Assembly (NCBI RefSeq): GCF_900590755.1
Contig: NZ_UUOC01000012.1
Coordinates: 62,001-126,000, forward strand
Origin: Pseudomonas viridiflava
Lineage (GTDB): Bacteria; Pseudomonadota; Gammaproteobacteria; Pseudomonadales; Pseudomonadaceae
Reading direction: 5' to 3'
Length of the DNA: 64,000 bases
This document shows positions 63,548 to 64,000 of the stretch, piece after piece. Positions within the stretch are counted from its first letter, which is position 1; each line of letters starts with the position of its first letter. The notes below the pieces were generated by a model. The model was not told where the DNA came from. It made no database searches and worked only from the letters and a program-made list of their open reading frames with translations. Made by a program: the position numbers and the translations under genes.

Positions 63548-63862
63548 ATGAACAGATTCTGTTGTGTGTGGCTGGCACTGCTGCCGTTGACTGCCTGGGC
63601 TTACCCCATCGAAGTGGAAAAGCACTACGAAGGCGTCGAAGTCGACTACACCAGCCACGATACCTTTTACGACACCGGCTCCATCACGGTGAACAACTAC
63701 GGCACTGTTGACGCCAAGTGCAGCGTGGTATTCCGCAACGGCCCCGAGGCGCCGCGCACCCGGCGCATCACCGTGGCCGCGAAAAAGAGCGTGGACGTGT
63801 CCGCCAAATTCAACCGCAGCATCATCAAGCTGCGCATCAGTCTGAGCTGCAAGCCTGAATAA
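63548..63862 (+). CDS. Small exported protein of unknown function
   Basis: 104 residues. Signal peptide MNRFCCVWLALLPLTAWA, then an 86-residue beta-type domain (YPIEVEKHYEGVEVDYTSHD, SITVNNYGTVDAKCSVVFRN) with a Cys pair (KCSVVF and LSCKPE) that probably forms a disulphide, as expected in the periplasm. GGAG lies upstream of the ATG. Pseudomonas relatives are sometimes labelled 3-phosphoglycerate kinase, which nothing here supports. Confidence 0.75.
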   Translation: MNRFCCVWLALLPLTAWAYPIEVEKHYEGVEVDYTSHDTFYDTGSITVNNYGTVDAKCSVVFRNGPEAPRTRRITVAAKKSVDVSAKFNRSIIKLRISLSCKPE

Positions 63863-63902
63863 GGCTGGCATGGGCGTGCTGCGTTTTATGGCAGGCGCTG
63901 GA

Positions 63903-63995
63903 CCTGTAGGAGCGCGCTTGCCCGCGATTGCGGTGGTTCAGTCAAAGAAATATCGTCTGACCCAACGCCATCGCGGGCAAGCGCGCTCCTACAGG
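63903..63995. repeat. REP-like inverted repeat (GTAGGAGCGCGC type)
   Basis: CCTGTAGGAGCGCGCTTGCC and its complement, perfect outer arms around a spacer of about 35 bases. Confidence 0.88.
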
Positions 63996-64000
63996 TGGTC

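Overview
This is chromosomal DNA of a Pseudomonas species, most likely from the fluorescens/lutea/syringae side of the genus. The evidence is the gene content and order (dinG, an esterase, an OmpA-family protein and pdxH together; braCDEFG followed by a DUF2288 gene; rapA; lipase, phaJ, fadD2 and fadD1), codon use with a G/C-rich third position, and the dense Pseudomonas-type REP/REPIN palindromes in almost every intergenic gap. I cannot name the species from the sequence alone. No rRNA, tRNA, CRISPR array, complete insertion sequence, integrase or replication origin was seen.

Layout. 0.2-13 kb: small SEC-C metal-binding proteins, an LEA-type lipoprotein, two OmpA-family lipoproteins, a collagen-like secreted protein, a CopD-family membrane protein, helicase DinG, a serine esterase, PdxH, a glycine-zipper lipoprotein and the NhaA antiporter. 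13.5-17.8 kb: an FAD-dependent oxidoreductase, a lipoprotein, and a divergent SDR/LysR pair. 17.9-23.5 kb: the bra high-affinity branched-chain amino acid ABC importer, all five subunits, with a hairpin after the binding-protein gene. 23.8-32 kb: an MHYT-GGDEF-EAL c-di-GMP protein, an MFS transporter, RapA, two small proteins and a 36-codon gene that I read as ccoM (cbb3 oxidase subunit) behind a well-placed ANR/FNR promoter. 32-37.6 kb: fatty-acid/PHA genes (lipase-like hydrolase and phaJ divergent from fadD2, then fadD1). 37.9-41.8 kb: helicase HrpA. 46.9-48.1 kb: a KAS III-like synthase.

The accessory part is 42-57.6 kb. It holds (i) a 5'-truncated VgrG tail translationally coupled to a large uncharacterised protein, and then to a SUMF1/FGE-type lipoprotein broken by a frameshift in an A7 tract. 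This looks like an orphan type VI secretion cargo/immunity cassette. It also holds (ii) two tandem members of the dermonecrotic-toxin (DUF6543) / LRR / NEL E3 ubiquitin ligase family on either side of a porin gene. The first has lost about 2.9 kb in two internal deletions. The second keeps all domains but is split by one base in an A6 tract. Both keep a Cys-Gly-Asp catalytic motif. 57.6-64 kb returns to core genes: a FemAB-like acyltransferase, an ABC exporter, periplasmic cyclophilin, an alpha/beta hydrolase, a LysR regulator and a small exported protein.

How the genes work together. The lipase, two acyl-CoA ligases, the R-specific enoyl-CoA hydratase and the KAS III form a route from acyl esters to acyl-CoA, and on to PHA monomers or back into fatty acid synthesis. 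The bra genes feed amino acid uptake. The secreted-toxin cassettes are the part of the window most likely to hold undescribed biology.
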